Shown: one piece after another, positions 34,680-43,024 of the stretch
Position numbering within the stretch: the stretch's first letter is position 1
Layout: each line of letters starts with the position of its first letter
Assembly: GCA_903822205.1 (NCBI GenBank)
Contig: CAIJOK010000142.1
Span: 1-43,024, forward strand
DNA: 43,024 bases
Reading direction: 5' to 3'
DNA from: an uncultured beta proteobacterium
GTDB taxonomy: Bacteria; Pseudomonadota; Gammaproteobacteria; Burkholderiales; Burkholderiaceae_C
Notes under the pieces: model-generated
The model's database searches: none
What the model saw: the letters and a program-made list of their open reading frames with translations, nothing else
Told to the model about the DNA's origin: nothing
Position numbers and translations under genes: made by a program

Positions 34680-37427
34680 ATGCCGCGCATCGTTTGCTGT
34701 GCCTGTTTTGTTGTGAGTACATCTGCCTTGTCCACCCATCCTAGTTCCCCACCTTCTCCTCCGCAATCGCCCATGATGGCCCAGTACCTGGGTATCAAGG
34801 CCGATTACCCTGACACCTTGCTGTTCTACCGCATGGGTGACTTTTATGAGATGTTTTTTGCCGATGCCCAAAAAGCCGCTCGCCTGCTCAACATCACGCT
34901 GACACAGCGCGGCCAGCACGGTGGACAGCCCATCCCCATGGCCGGCGTGCCATTTCACGCGGTGGACACCTACCTGGCACGGCTGATCAAACTGGGCCAA
35001 TCGGTGGCCATCTGCGAACAGATCGGCGACCCCGCCACCGCCAAAGGGCCGGTTGAACGCAAGGTGGTGCGGCTGGTGACACCAGGCACACTGACCGATC
35101 TGGCGCTTTTGAACGATAAAACCGAGTCCACGCTGCTGGCCGTGTACCAAGGCGCACGCGGCCTGTGTGGTCTGGCGTGGCTGTGCCTGACCCAGGGTGA
35201 AGTCCAATTGGCCGAATGCCCCCTGGCCGACTTGCCGGGATGGCTGTCCTGCATAGCCCCCGGCGAACTGCTCTACAGCGCCGGTGCATCCCCTGCACTG
35301 CTGGCCCTGTTGCGTGATGCCACCGCGCAGCAAAGTCTGTCGCTGTCAGAGCGACCCGACTGGCAGTTTGATGCCGGACTAGGTATGCGCAAACTGCAAG
35401 AACACCTACAGACTGCCAGTCTCTGCGCTTGGTACGCCCAGGATTTGGTGCAAGCCCATGCTGCTGCCAGTGCCTTGTTGGCCTATGCCGAGCACACCCA
35501 GGGCACTGCACTCACCCACATTCACAGCCTGCGGGTATTGCGCCCGGGTGAGCTGATCGACCTGCCCGCTGCCACCAGGCGCAATCTTGAACTGACGCAA
35601 ACCCTGCGCGGTGAGGATGCCCCCACCCTTTTTTCGTTGATCGACACCTGCATGACCGGCATGGGGAGTCGTCTCTTAAAAAACTGGCTTTTGTCACCCC
35701 GGCGCGACCGAAGCGATGCCTTGCAGCGCCTGAAGGCCACCCTGGCCTTGCGCGACGGCCCCCCCCCCGCCAGCGAAAGTGGCAGTGGTAGTGGCCCGTG
35801 GGCCAAACTGCGCGACCAGATCAAGGGCAGCGCGGATGTCGAACGCATCACCGCCCGCGTGGCGCTGCGCCAGGTACGCCCCCGTGAACTGTTGGGCCTG
35901 TGTGAAACACTGCAAAAAACAGAGCTACTCGTGCCCGTCCTGTCTGCCATAGCGTGTGATGAGGCTGCCAATCTTCCCCCTGATACAGAGACTCATCTGC
36001 TGGCGCAACTGGCAGTACACCTACAAGCACCGCCTGACTGCCTGCCACTGTTACACAGGGCTATTGCTGTTGAGCCCGCCGTGATGGTGCGCGATGGCGG
36101 CGTGATCGCAGCGGGTTTTGATGCCGAGCTGGATGAGCTGCGCGCCATTCAAACCGACTGCAACGGTTTTTTGTTAGACCTTGAAACCCGCGAAAAGGCG
36201 CGCACCGGCATCAGTAACCTGCGGGTGCAGTTCAACCGCGTGCATGGTTTTTTTATCGAGGTCTCGCAGGGGCAACTGGACAAAGTGCCCTCAGACTACC
36301 GCCGTCGCCAAACCCTTAAAAACGCCGAACGATTTATCACGCCTGAGCTGCAAGCCTTTGAAGACAAAGCCTTGAGCGCCCAAGAGCGTGCCTTGGCGCG
36401 TGAAAAATGGCTTTATGACCAAGTGCTGGACGCACTACAGGTTTTTGTGCCAGCCCTCGCGCAACTGGCCCGGGCGCTGGCCACGCTTGATGCCTTGTGT
36501 GCCCTGACCGAGCGCAGCATCAGCCTGAACTGGTGTGCGCCGCAGTTTGTCAAAGAGCCTTGCCTAGAGATCACGGCGGGGCGACACCCTGTGGTGCAGG
36601 CGCGTCTGAATGAATCTAGCGCTGGGTCGTTCATCGCCAACGACACCCGTCTGGGGCCTAAACAGCGCATGCAGATCATCACCGGCCCCAACATGGGCGG
36701 CAAATCCACCTACATGCGGCAGGTCGCGCTGATCGTTTTATTGGCCAGCATGGGCAGCCACGTACCCGCAACGGCATGCCGTCTGGGGCCGGTCGATGCC
36801 ATTCACACCCGCATCGGGGCCAGCGACGATCTGGCCAACGCCCAGTCCACCTTTATGATGGAGATGACCGAGGCCGCCCAAATTTTGAACCTGGCCACAG
36901 CGGACTCGCTGGTGCTGATGGACGAGATCGGACGCGGCACCAGCACCCTCGATGGCTTGGCACTGGCATCGGCCATTGCCACCCACTTGCACGACAAAAC
37001 CCGGGCCTATACCCTGTTTGCCACGCACTACTTTGAGCTGACCGAATTTGCGGCCACCCACCATGCCGCTATCAACGTGCATGTCAGTGCCGCAGAATCG
37101 GGGCGCGACGTGGTCTTTTTGCATGAAATCCAACCCGGGCCGGCCAGCAAAAGCTATGGCATCGCGGTGGCGCGTCTGGCCGGTATGCCAGCAGCCGTCG
37201 TGGGCCACGCCCGCCAGACACTGCAAGCGCTTGAGGATCAGGCCACCAGGCAGCAGTCGCAGATCGACTTGTTTGCAGCCCCTCAAGCCATTGACCCTGA
37301 CCCTCACTTGATGGCTGTCAGCGCTTTGAGCATGGCGCTGATGGACATCAACCCTGAGCTTTTAAGCCCGCGAGAGGCGCTGGATGCCTTGTTTCGGCTC
37401 AAGCAAATCAGCGCGTCGTCTGTCTGA
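34680..37427 (+). CDS. mutS: DNA mismatch recognition protein MutS
   Basis: A 915-aa mismatch-repair ATPase. The mismatch-reading Phe-x-Glu is in RMGDFYEMF near residue 52. Walker A is GPNMGGKST near 668-676 and Walker B with the signature loop is [11 protein letters not shown] near 746-756. The His-containing THYFEL follows, and the C-terminal helix-turn-helix region is recognisable. A short variable loop near 360-375 ([15 protein letters not shown]) is encoded by a C10 run followed by Ser/Gly codons. The start could also be the GTG at 34713, which gives an N-terminus closer to the family's SxHTPMMQQY pattern. The ATG at 34680 has GGCAGG before it. Confidence 0.96.
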   Translation: MPRIVCCACFVVSTSALSTHPSSPPSPPQSPMMAQYLGIKADYPDTLLFYRMGDFYEMFFADAQKAARLLNITLTQRGQHGGQPIPMAGVPFHAVDTYLARLIKLGQSVAICEQIGDPATAKGPVERKVVRLVTPGTLTDLALLNDKTESTLLAVYQGARGLCGLAWLCLTQGEVQLAECPLADLPGWLSCIAPGELLYSAGASPALLALLRDATAQQSLSLSERPDWQFDAGLGMRKLQEHLQTASLCAWYAQDLVQAHAAASALLAYAEHTQGTALTHIHSLRVLRPGELIDLPAATRRNLELTQTLRGEDAPTLFSLIDTCMTGMGSRLLKNWLLSPRRDRSDALQRLKATLALRDGPPPASESGSGSGPWAKLRDQIKGSADVERITARVALRQVRPRELLGLCETLQKTELLVPVLSAIACDEAANLPPDTETHLLAQLAVHLQAPPDCLPLLHRAIAVEPAVMVRDGGVIAAGFDAELDELRAIQTDCNGFLLDLETREKARTGISNLRVQFNRVHGFFIEVSQGQLDKVPSDYRRRQTLKNAERFITPELQAFEDKALSAQERALAREKWLYDQVLDALQVFVPALAQLARALATLDALCALTERSISLNWCAPQFVKEPCLEITAGRHPVVQARLNESSAGSFIANDTRLGPKQRMQIITGPNMGGKSTYMRQVALIVLLASMGSHVPATACRLGPVDAIHTRIGASDDLANAQSTFMMEMTEAAQILNLATADSLVLMDEIGRGTSTLDGLALASAIATHLHDKTRAYTLFATHYFELTEFAATHHAAINVHVSAAESGRDVVFLHEIQPGPASKSYGIAVARLAGMPAAVVGHARQTLQALEDQATRQQSQIDLFAAPQAIDPDPHLMAVSALSMALMDINPELLSPREALDALFRLKQISASSV
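35759..35768 (+). repeat. C10 homopolymer inside mutS
   Basis: Ten consecutive C bases encode part of Gly-Pro-Pro-Pro in a loop of MutS. Loss or gain of one base by replication slippage would frameshift the gene before the ATPase domain. Poly-C tracts of this length are typical of phase-variable genes in other bacteria. Confidence 0.85.
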
Positions 37428-37620
37428 TCAAGACGCATCAACCCAGATTCCTCAGTTGACCGCTTGCAAACATTCAGAAATCCGAACGGATGATGGAATG
37501 CGTCAAGGCATTTATCCAAAGACAGACCGCTCGCCGCCGTGAAAAAGCAACAGTACCCTTCTAGGTATAAGTTTTATATACCAAAGCGTTTTCATTTTTC
37601 CAAGTGTCTGAACAAATTGT
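37428..37620. other. Intergenic region between mutS and the hipA remnant
   Basis: A 193-base gap between the converging mutS and hipA-like stops. It contains no credible gene. A weak hairpin GGTATA...TATACC lies near 37564-37583, close to the 3' end of the hipA remnant. Base composition turns AT-rich from about 37540 onward, matching the hipA remnant. Confidence 0.5.
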
Positions 37621-38337
37621 CTAAATTTTTAGTACAAATGCTTCAGCCGCTTTCCTTTGACTGTGTTCAAATGCATCTTTCAGGGAATCGTTATCAAACT
37701 TCGATAACCCAATTTGCTTGGATTGCGATACCCAGTTTGATGTTCCCTTGAGCAATTCGAGCATAATTTCTTTTGCACGAACCTCTGAAATCCCAAATCT
37801 TTTTGTCGCTTCGATTGCATGAGTCATGTCGCCACTTATGCCACTATCTTCAGAAATCCATAGCTTTAATTCGTGCTGCTTTTCTGGAAATGGATTAATA
37901 TCGAATGCAGGCGACAACTCCCATTGACCCTTTTTTACATGAAGAAATCCATGATTGTGCAAATGATCGTCAACGTTCCTTATCAGAATGTTAAAAACCA
38001 TTCTGCGCCACAATTCTTCTGTATCCCGTTCTGGATAAGCTCCAAATTGTCGAATTGCATCCGCTAATTCTGTGTAAGCATGGTCTTCCTTGCCGTCGAA
38101 ATCCTCAAGAAGGCTCCCCGCCGAAATGTACATTTTGCGCACGTCTTTCTCTCGATCAAATCGCTTGAGCAGAACCACAGGAATGCCATCCGAGTTAATT
38201 ATTCGGGCCTGTTGGGTTCGAATGCCGCTCGCATGAGCCATCTGAATGGCTAACATTTCTGCCAGTGTGTTTGATCTTGTGTCACCAACACTGGGAAATT
38301 TTGGTGGTGTCTCACGTTGACATACAACGCTGAACAT
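37621..38337 (-). pseudogene. HipA-family Ser/Thr kinase, N-terminally truncated
   Basis: Encodes the C-terminal part of a HipA-type toxin kinase, 238 residues against roughly 400-440 for full proteins. Preserved are KFPSVGD near residue 13, LLKRFDR near 56-62, the catalytic loop NVDDHLHNHGFLH near 121-133, and the metal-binding segment LSPAFDINPF near 141-150. Everything before KFPS, which includes the N-terminal lobe and ATP-binding loop, is absent. The codons before KFPS come from one arm of an inverted repeat, and the frame's ATG at 38337 lies beyond that repeat arm, in the segment between the two arms. No hipB antitoxin gene is adjacent. It is clearly AT-richer than its neighbours, suggesting foreign origin. 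Probably inactive, though translation of the fragment is possible. Confidence 0.8.
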
Positions 38338-38474
38338 GATGCGTCAAAAGTGATGATGGGCATGGAACAGTCGCAAACCCGCCACGTCTGCGGGACTTAC
38401 AGAATGCGTTTGGACAACTTTGGCATGGATTTCGTACCCAGCACGACCTTGTATGTCAACGTGAGACACCACCA
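38302..38474. mobile_element. Short element with perfect 26-bp inverted ends, MITE-like
   Basis: 38302-38327 and 38449-38474 are exact inverted copies of 26 bases (starting TGGTGGTGTCTCACG) around 121 bases with no gene. One end coincides exactly with the point where hipA-like homology begins, and the other lies 12 bases from the stop of the diguanylate cyclase gene. No target-site duplication is seen. It may be a non-autonomous transposon, a deletion scar between two transposon ends, or a large hairpin. Confidence 0.55.
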
Positions 38475-38485
38475 TATTTTTCAAC

Positions 38486-40237
38486 TCAGGCTTCGGGTTT
38501 GGTAAACAGCACAGCTTGGTTTCGTCCGAGTGCCTTGGCTTGGTAAAGGGCGTGATCGGCCGCCCGCAACAGTGCCTCAGGCAAATGATCTTGGTCTGCG
38601 ACCATGGCGGCCACGCCAATGCTGGCAGTGACACACGCAAAACTTGACATTGCATGGGGCAAGGCCTGCGATTGCAAGGTTTCGCAGAAGTTTCGCGCGA
38701 TTCGCAGCGCATTGGGACCATCGGTCGCGGTGGCGACAAAAACAAACTCCTCGCCGCCATACCGCGCAACCAGATCGCCCGGTCGCAGGACGCACAACTG
38801 CAACAGGGTGGCGACCCGGCGCAGGCATTCGTCGCCGGCCTGATGACCGTAGTGGTCGTTGTATTTCTTGAACCAGTCGATGTCGATCATGGCCAGCGCC
38901 AGCGGTTGACTCAGACGAGCAGCACGACGCCACTCATTGGCCAGCACCTCATCAAACTGGCGTCGGTTGGCGATGCCAGTGAGCGCATCGGTGGCACTCA
39001 ACTCCGCCAAGGTCTGGTTGGCTTTTTCCAAGGCCAGCGTACGCTCATGCACACGCTCTTCGAGCAACTCATTTTCACGACTTATTTTGACCGACATGTC
39101 AATGAACTTTTGTGACAAAACGGTGAGTTCGTCATTGCCCTCGTGGGTCATCCGTACTTGAACGCTACCCGTTTCGGCTTGCTGAATCAGCTTCATCAGT
39201 TGCTTGAGGGGGTCCAAAATACTGCGCCCGGTGACGAACGACAGAAAGATCGCGGCTATCAGTCCCAGTGAACCAATCAGCGTAATCGTATTGCGCACCG
39301 ACCGAGCCTCGGCGATCAGACTGTCGTAAGGGATGGTGTTGATAACAAACCAGTTGGTACTGGGTATCTGTGAGTAGACCGCCACCACCCGAATGTTGCC
39401 TCTGCCCATCGTAGCGTCAGGTGACTTGTTTTCGTAGGTGATGGAACCGGTCGGTTGTCCGAGCTTCACAGCATGCAACATGGCCTGTATCAGGTCCAGG
39501 TGGGGTGCCTCATCATTCACTTTCGCCAATCTGGCCTTGGACTCTACGATGACACTACCATTCAGCGCGTCCATCACGTAAATTTCGCTCCCCTCAACCA
39601 GACTGACATCCTCAAAAATCTCAGAAAAATGGGATGGCTTCAGACCCAGATAGAGTCCACCGGCCACCCTGTTATTGGCCTTGAAGAATATCTGCCGTGT
39701 CATCGCGATACCCTTTTTCCCGCTCGGCAAATCGATAGTCCCCCAATAGGGTTTGCCTTTTAGCTGAGGCACTGTTGCGGCAAAAGTTTGCACGCTTTGT
39801 CCCAACTTCGCAAACACCTGGGAGTCCATGATCTGGTTGGTGCTGTTCAAAAAATACATCTGGTTGATGTAGTCATACGAACCGTAGGCGTTGAGCAGAA
39901 TGCTTGGCATGGCGGCCTGGGCCTGCGCCTGGTCGGCAGCGCCTTTGCCAGCATACTGCGCCAGCGCAGTTTGGACCCTGTCGGACAGTATCAGCGTCTC
40001 CACATTGGCATCCATCTGTGCCATGCGCAGTTGCGCATTTTTTGCAACCTGCTTCACAATTTCGGTCGCAAAAATTTGAGCTTGGGTTTGAATTGCCTGG
40101 CTTGATTCGACAAAGGATATGTAGCCCGATACCAGCAAGGGCATCACCGATAGCACGATGAACACACCTATCAACCGGTATCGGATGGTCGTGTGCCTGA
40201 GCAGTGAGGTCAACGCGGCGAGCGTCCGTCTGATCAT
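38486..40237 (-). CDS. Membrane diguanylate cyclase: dCache-HAMP-GGDEF
   Basis: A 583-aa enzyme making cyclic di-GMP from GTP. Membrane helices near residues 20-43 and 310-337 flank a periplasmic double-Cache sensor. A HAMP domain is near 337-390, and a charged coiled coil (ENELLEERVHERTLALEKAN) leads to the GGDEF domain from about 420. The active site is GGEEF at 494-498 and the inhibitory site RPGD is at 485-488, so it appears active and product-inhibited. It lies 38 bases after a family 1 solute-binding lipoprotein gene on the same strand, and that protein may present a ligand to the Cache domain. Rising c-di-GMP would be expected to reduce motility and favour attachment. Confidence 0.93.
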   Translation of the reverse strand: MIRRTLAALTSLLRHTTIRYRLIGVFIVLSVMPLLVSGYISFVESSQAIQTQAQIFATEIVKQVAKNAQLRMAQMDANVETLILSDRVQTALAQYAGKGAADQAQAQAAMPSILLNAYGSYDYINQMYFLNSTNQIMDSQVFAKLGQSVQTFAATVPQLKGKPYWGTIDLPSGKKGIAMTRQIFFKANNRVAGGLYLGLKPSHFSEIFEDVSLVEGSEIYVMDALNGSVIVESKARLAKVNDEAPHLDLIQAMLHAVKLGQPTGSITYENKSPDATMGRGNIRVVAVYSQIPSTNWFVINTIPYDSLIAEARSVRNTITLIGSLGLIAAIFLSFVTGRSILDPLKQLMKLIQQAETGSVQVRMTHEGNDELTVLSQKFIDMSVKISRENELLEERVHERTLALEKANQTLAELSATDALTGIANRRQFDEVLANEWRRAARLSQPLALAMIDIDWFKKYNDHYGHQAGDECLRRVATLLQLCVLRPGDLVARYGGEEFVFVATATDGPNALRIARNFCETLQSQALPHAMSSFACVTASIGVAAMVADQDHLPEALLRAADHALYQAKALGRNQAVLFTKPEA

Positions 40238-40275
40238 CTTGAGGTGCCTTGGGTTGCTAGGCGCGCTGAACGCTC

Positions 40276-41562
40276 CTATTGGTTATGTCGGTGCACTTCT
40301 GTCTTGATGGACTCATCGAGTCTCTTGGCCGCCTGCTGCGGCGAGACTTTGCCAAGCAAGACATCCTGCATCAACGGGTGCAGCATTTCAATGCTTGTAG
40401 CGGGAAGAAAAGAATAGTAAGGGCTGGCTGTGATCGGCAGTGACTGCGCCTGTTTGACATATTGCAGAATCTGCGCATCGGCCACCACCTTTCCGTCGAC
40501 CTGTTTCAGGGGCGGAATATTTTGTCGCTTGTTTTGATAGATCGGAAACCCCTTGCCAAACAGATACTCAAGAAACTCCAGTGCTGCTTTCTTGTTCCCT
40601 GTCTGGCTCACCGCAAAGCCGGTTTCACTGCCAATCACCGGAACGATTTGTGTGCCTGCTGCATTCCACGGAGGCATGAAGATGCCGGTTTTGAAACCTT
40701 GGCCTTGCATCAGCAAGCCAGCGGCCCAAGTACCATGAAATGCCATTGCGGTCTTGCCTTCGGTAAACAACTTGATACCGGCATCGTAATTGGTACTCAT
40801 GTAATCGTGCTGCACGTAACCGCGCTGAGCCAATAATTTGATCTTGGCAAAAATGTCCACGACCGCTGGGGTATCAAGGTCAAGACTGCCGTCACGCAGA
40901 CGCTGTTTCCAATCTGGGTGATTCACCACCACATTATTGGAAAAACCAAAACTGAATGGCCCGTTGCCCAGCATGTTCGGGAACCCACCGTTCCACATGA
41001 TGGGTACAAAGCCGGCCCTTTTGAGCCTTTCGCAAACGCGAAGAAACTCTTCAAAATTGGTCGGCAATGCCTGGATTCCGGCCTTTTTGAACATGTCTTC
41101 GTTGAAATACATCAGGGTGGCGGCCACGCCGCCAGAAATACCATAATGCCTGCCTTTGCTGGTGGTCCAGTCGGCCTTCATGCTATCGAGCGTATTGATC
41201 CACGCGCTGGTTTGACCCACCTCGGCCAGTAGCCCCTGATCGGCGAGATCTGCCGAATAGGCATTTGGATTCACCGACAGCAAGTCAGGCAACTTGTTGG
41301 ATGCCACTTTGGGTTTGAGGTTTTCTTCGACCGAATTGCCGATCATGAATTGCAAGTCGACCCGAATGTGGGGATGGGTTTTGGTAAATTCAGTCGCGAT
41401 GGTTTGCATTTCGTCCGACCAGTCGGGTGCCCAGACCAAGGCGGTGATGGTGACGCGGGATGTAGCTTGCGTCGCGCTGTTGCTTTCCTCGTGGTTGTTG
41501 GAGCAACTGGCTACCAAAGTCAGCAGAATCAACATGGAGAGTAGGAGTCCAACAGTTTTCAT
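40276..41562 (-). CDS. Family 1 extracellular solute-binding lipoprotein
   Basis: A 428-aa periplasmic binding lipoprotein with signal sequence and lipobox LVASC (Cys at 20). The fold pattern is that of sugar-type family 1 binding proteins: ITALVWAPDWSDEMQTIATEF near the start, PDLLSVNPNAYSADLADQGL, YFNEDMFKKAGI, EGKTAMAFHGTWAAGL and AALEFLEYLFG. No ABC permease or ATPase genes are present, so transport by this locus is doubtful. It starts with a 4-base ATGA overlap on the EAL remnant and is followed by a Cache diguanylate cyclase, so a role as the periplasmic half of a c-di-GMP sensor is plausible. The ligand is unknown, probably a carbohydrate. Confidence 0.88.
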   Translation of the reverse strand: MKTVGLLLSMLILLTLVASCSNNHEESNSATQATSRVTITALVWAPDWSDEMQTIATEFTKTHPHIRVDLQFMIGNSVEENLKPKVASNKLPDLLSVNPNAYSADLADQGLLAEVGQTSAWINTLDSMKADWTTSKGRHYGISGGVAATLMYFNEDMFKKAGIQALPTNFEEFLRVCERLKRAGFVPIMWNGGFPNMLGNGPFSFGFSNNVVVNHPDWKQRLRDGSLDLDTPAVVDIFAKIKLLAQRGYVQHDYMSTNYDAGIKLFTEGKTAMAFHGTWAAGLLMQGQGFKTGIFMPPWNAAGTQIVPVIGSETGFAVSQTGNKKAALEFLEYLFGKGFPIYQNKRQNIPPLKQVDGKVVADAQILQYVKQAQSLPITASPYYSFLPATSIEMLHPLMQDVLLGKVSPQQAAKRLDESIKTEVHRHNQ

Positions 41563-41942
41563 GAAGGCATTAAACCACGATGCACAAACTGCTCGAAGCC
41601 ATCAATGGGCAGTGGACGACTGAAAAAATAACCTTGATACGCATGGCAGCCTGTACTTGCCAGAAAGTCCCTATGAGCTGCGGTTTCCATATCCTCGGCA
41701 TTCACGCCCAGCCCAAGACTCTGAGCGAGCGCCACTATGGTCCTGGCTATCGCCACATCGTTGGGGTCAATGAGCACATCGCGCACAAACGATTGGTCAA
41801 TTTTCAGCTGATCGAGCGGCATGCGCTTGAGGTAGCTGAGGGACGAATAGCCGATGCCGAAGTCATCCAGCGAGAATCCCACACCTTTGGTAGTCAGCGT
41901 TGATGTCCAGGTTGGCCACCACGAACGGCGGCTGACCGGCAC
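41559..41942 (-). pseudogene. EAL-domain (c-di-GMP phosphodiesterase) remnant
   Basis: The last about 105 residues of an EAL domain. GFSLDDFGIGYSSLSYLKRM, LKIDQSFVRD, VNAEDMETAAHR and GCHAYQGYFFSRPLP align with known EAL motifs. The family DDFGTGYSSL is changed to DDFGIGYSSL, and the usual VIAEGVET is VNAEDMET. The catalytic EAL sequence itself and the first half of the domain are missing. The frame's GTG at 41942 and its first about 18 codons do not resemble an EAL protein. Just upstream, other frames look protein-like, such as PPFVVANLDINADY at about 41890-41935, so indels or a deletion likely broke the gene. It overlaps the binding-protein gene by ATGA, evidence of a former three-gene operon. 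Confidence 0.8.
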
Positions 41943-42307
41943 GCCAAATCATGCAATTGGGTTACCAGTAAGCGGGCACTGGCCACGGACTCCTTACGCT
42001 GCAGTGTGGACGACCGAGGACAGATGATTCATTCATGTTTACCATTGAACCACAAGTGGTTGACTTCTTGGTGGAATGGGTGGCAAGTTTGTACCGTTAT
42101 GCATGGCGGGTTTGGTCTGGAATATGCACCACAACACAACACTACGCTTCGGCCACGGTTGAAAGGTTGATTGAGGTTGCGAACAGGGAAAAAGAGACCA
42201 AAGACAGGACGACATTGCGTCGCATTGTGAATGGTTGAACCCCAATCGCGTAACGAGCGGATTGAAAAGTTACGCAAACGTTTCGCAAACGTTACGCACA
42301 ATAGAAA
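41943..42307. other. Gap between EAL remnant and tRNA; 11-base repeat near the end
   Basis: No firm gene. Minus-strand frames up to about 42020 look like further debris of the EAL gene. A 67-codon frame on the plus strand at 42035-42238 has no clear ribosome-binding site and no recognised family. At 42272-42298 two and a half copies of an 11-base unit containing CGCAAACGTT occur just beyond the tRNA terminator. Confidence 0.4.
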
Positions 42308-42339
42308 AAGGACTTAGCTCCTTTCAGATCTAAGTCCTT
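42308..42339 (-). terminator. Intrinsic terminator of the tRNA-Arg gene
   Basis: On the minus strand AAGGACTTAG and CTAAGTCCTT form a perfect 10-base-pair stem with a 12-base loop, followed by a T-rich run (TTTTTCTAT with the stem end). It lies 17 bases after the tRNA 3' end, as expected for a monocistronic tRNA transcript. Confidence 0.88.
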
Positions 42340-42356
42340 GATTTTATTTGTTTTTC

Positions 42357-42433
42357 TGGTGCGGCTGGCAGGAATTGAACCCACGACCCCTTGGTTCGTA
42401 GCCAAGTACTCTATCCAACTGAGCTACAGCCGC
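42357..42433 (-). tRNA. tRNA-Arg (anticodon ACG)
   Basis: On the minus strand the gene starts GCGGCTGTAGCTCAG and ends CAGCCGCACCA, so the acceptor stem is perfect and CCA is encoded. The anticodon stem CTTGG/CCAAG holds the loop CTACGAA, giving anticodon ACG, which is normally modified to ICG to read CGU, CGC and CGA. The T arm GGGTTCAATTCC is standard. A strong terminator follows. No duplicated 3' end or integrase is seen, so there is no sign of an integrated island here. Confidence 0.97.
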
Positions 42434-42448
42434 CTCAGGGTAAGGATT

Positions 42449-42688
42449 CTAGCGTGAAATCACCACGGCATTGTGCAAAGCCTGCCGCAAGGGCAGACGC
42501 GCCAAAATGTCACGCTTGTATGCAGCGTTCGCTTGTTTCCAATCGCGTATCTCGTCCGTTGTGCGCCAACAGCCTGTGCAGTAGCCAGTGGCGTGGTCTA
42601 TGGTGCAGACTGAGCTGCATGGTGAGGCCACCGTCAGGTCGCAGTCCGTGGGGGCAACCGCGCAGGCAGTGTCTGTCGTGTGGATCAT
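42449..42688 (-). CDS. DUF1289 family small Cys-rich protein
   Basis: A 79-aa protein from the ATG at 42688, which has GGAA five bases before it. An in-frame ATG at 42724 would add 12 residues. The family pattern is clear: PCSSVCTIDHATGYCTGCWRTTDEIRDW, with four cysteines that could bind metal. The biochemical role of DUF1289 proteins is not established. It lies 15 bases upstream of the tRNA-Arg gene on the same strand, and no functional partner is apparent. Confidence 0.85.
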   Translation of the reverse strand: MIHTTDTACAVAPTDCDLTVASPCSSVCTIDHATGYCTGCWRTTDEIRDWKQANAAYKRDILARLPLRQALHNAVVISR

Positions 42689-43024
42689 TGAATTTCCAAT
42701 GCAAAGGCTTGGCGCGAAGCCCACGATGCCGAAGTCATTCAGAACAAAGGTGGGAATTGTTCCAGGGGAACCATGCTCGGTTGGGTCAATGAGATGATAG
42801 CCTATGACACTTGGAGGTCATTGGGTCATTGGAATCTGTGACAGAGATTCATGTGCCCGTAAATTTCTTACCTCACCTCGCCTGTAACCGTTTAGACCCT
42901 CCATACTAAATGTCGGGTGCGATTAAAAGTGATGTTGTGCAACAAATAACATAAATCCCCCCTACCCCCCCTTTACAAAGGGGGGTAAGAACGGTTAGCC
43001 CACTCTGTAAATGCGGCGCATTTG
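42689..43024. other. Non-coding right edge with a C/G palindrome
   Basis: No convincing gene in the last about 330 bases. It contains the promoter region expected for the DUF1289 gene, and short repeats of GGTCATTGGGTCATTGG near 42814-42832. A strong palindrome lies near the end. Confidence 0.5.
42964..42986. repeat. Palindrome ACCCCCC...TTTACAAA...GGGGGGT
   Basis: A run of C, then TTT, AC, AAA and a run of G can form a 9-10 base-pair hairpin with a 2-base centre. Preceding C-rich sequence (CCCCCCTACC) makes it look like one of the dispersed intergenic CCCCCTTT-AAAGGGGG repeats common in some proteobacteria. It could also terminate transcription weakly, but no T run follows. Confidence 0.5.

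Noticed and set aside
36738-37307. 189-codon minus-strand frame opposite mutS
   Set aside because: It sits opposite the conserved ATPase region of MutS and has no family features.
42035-42238. Possible 67-aa protein on the plus strand
   Set aside because: No ribosome-binding site, no known family, and it lies among gene debris. It cannot be supported.
42357-42433. tRNA-Arg as an island attachment site
   Set aside because: No second copy of the tRNA 3' end and no integrase are found in the window.

Overview
The window looks like a chromosomal segment of a motile betaproteobacterium of the order Burkholderiales, probably Comamonadaceae-like. This rests on the order flgN-flgM-flgA / flgBCDEFGHIJKL next to mutS, type IVa pilus genes pilB-pilC nearby, and the protein sequences themselves. 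The exact genus is not determined. Most coding is moderately GC-rich. Visibly AT-richer islands occur around the insertion sequence (18.6-19.9 kb) and the truncated hipA-like gene (37.6-38.3 kb).

Left region (95-16956, all minus strand). In transcription order this reads pilB, pilC, then five sensory genes. These are a very large bacteriophytochrome hybrid kinase (1510 aa), a REC-kinase-REC protein overlapping it, a shorter hybrid kinase that is a truncated copy of the phytochrome gene, a Cache-PAS hybrid kinase, and a kinase-less Cache-PAS paralogue overlapping that one. Spacings are 62, -8, 75, 69 and -4 bases, so one long transcript starting at pilB is possible. pilD, which usually follows pilC in this order, is absent here. 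No DNA-binding or enzymatic output protein, no free HPt protein and no heme oxygenase is seen, so outputs must lie elsewhere. A link between light and redox sensing and pilus-driven movement is an inference from position.

Middle region (17055-37427). dacB (PBP4) comes first. It is followed by a decayed IS1-like element with 24-bp inverted repeats and by a short stretch that looks like the end of an IS21-type element. Next is the flagellar cluster: flgN, flgM and flgA on the minus strand, and flgB through flgL on the plus strand, encoding rod, hook, rings, the rod-cap/muramidase and the hook-filament junction. FlgK is about twice the usual size because of four tandem repeats of about 116-151 aa, and FlgL carries a related short motif. 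FlgI has an N-terminal extension encoded by a TCG/GTTC-type short tandem repeat. flgG and flgL share a similar AT-rich leader. mutS follows and carries a C10 homopolymer in its coding sequence.

Right region (37428-43024). A hipA-like kinase gene is cut off at its 5' end exactly at one arm of a 26-bp inverted repeat. Beyond it, in the transcription order of the minus strand, are an EAL-domain remnant, a family 1 lipoprotein solute-binding protein and a Cache-HAMP-GGDEF diguanylate cyclase, an apparent c-di-GMP signalling operon whose phosphodiesterase has decayed. A tRNA-Arg(ACG) with a clear terminator, a DUF1289-type Cys-rich protein and non-coding sequence with a strong C/G palindrome end the window. 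No CRISPR array, rRNA or integrase was seen.
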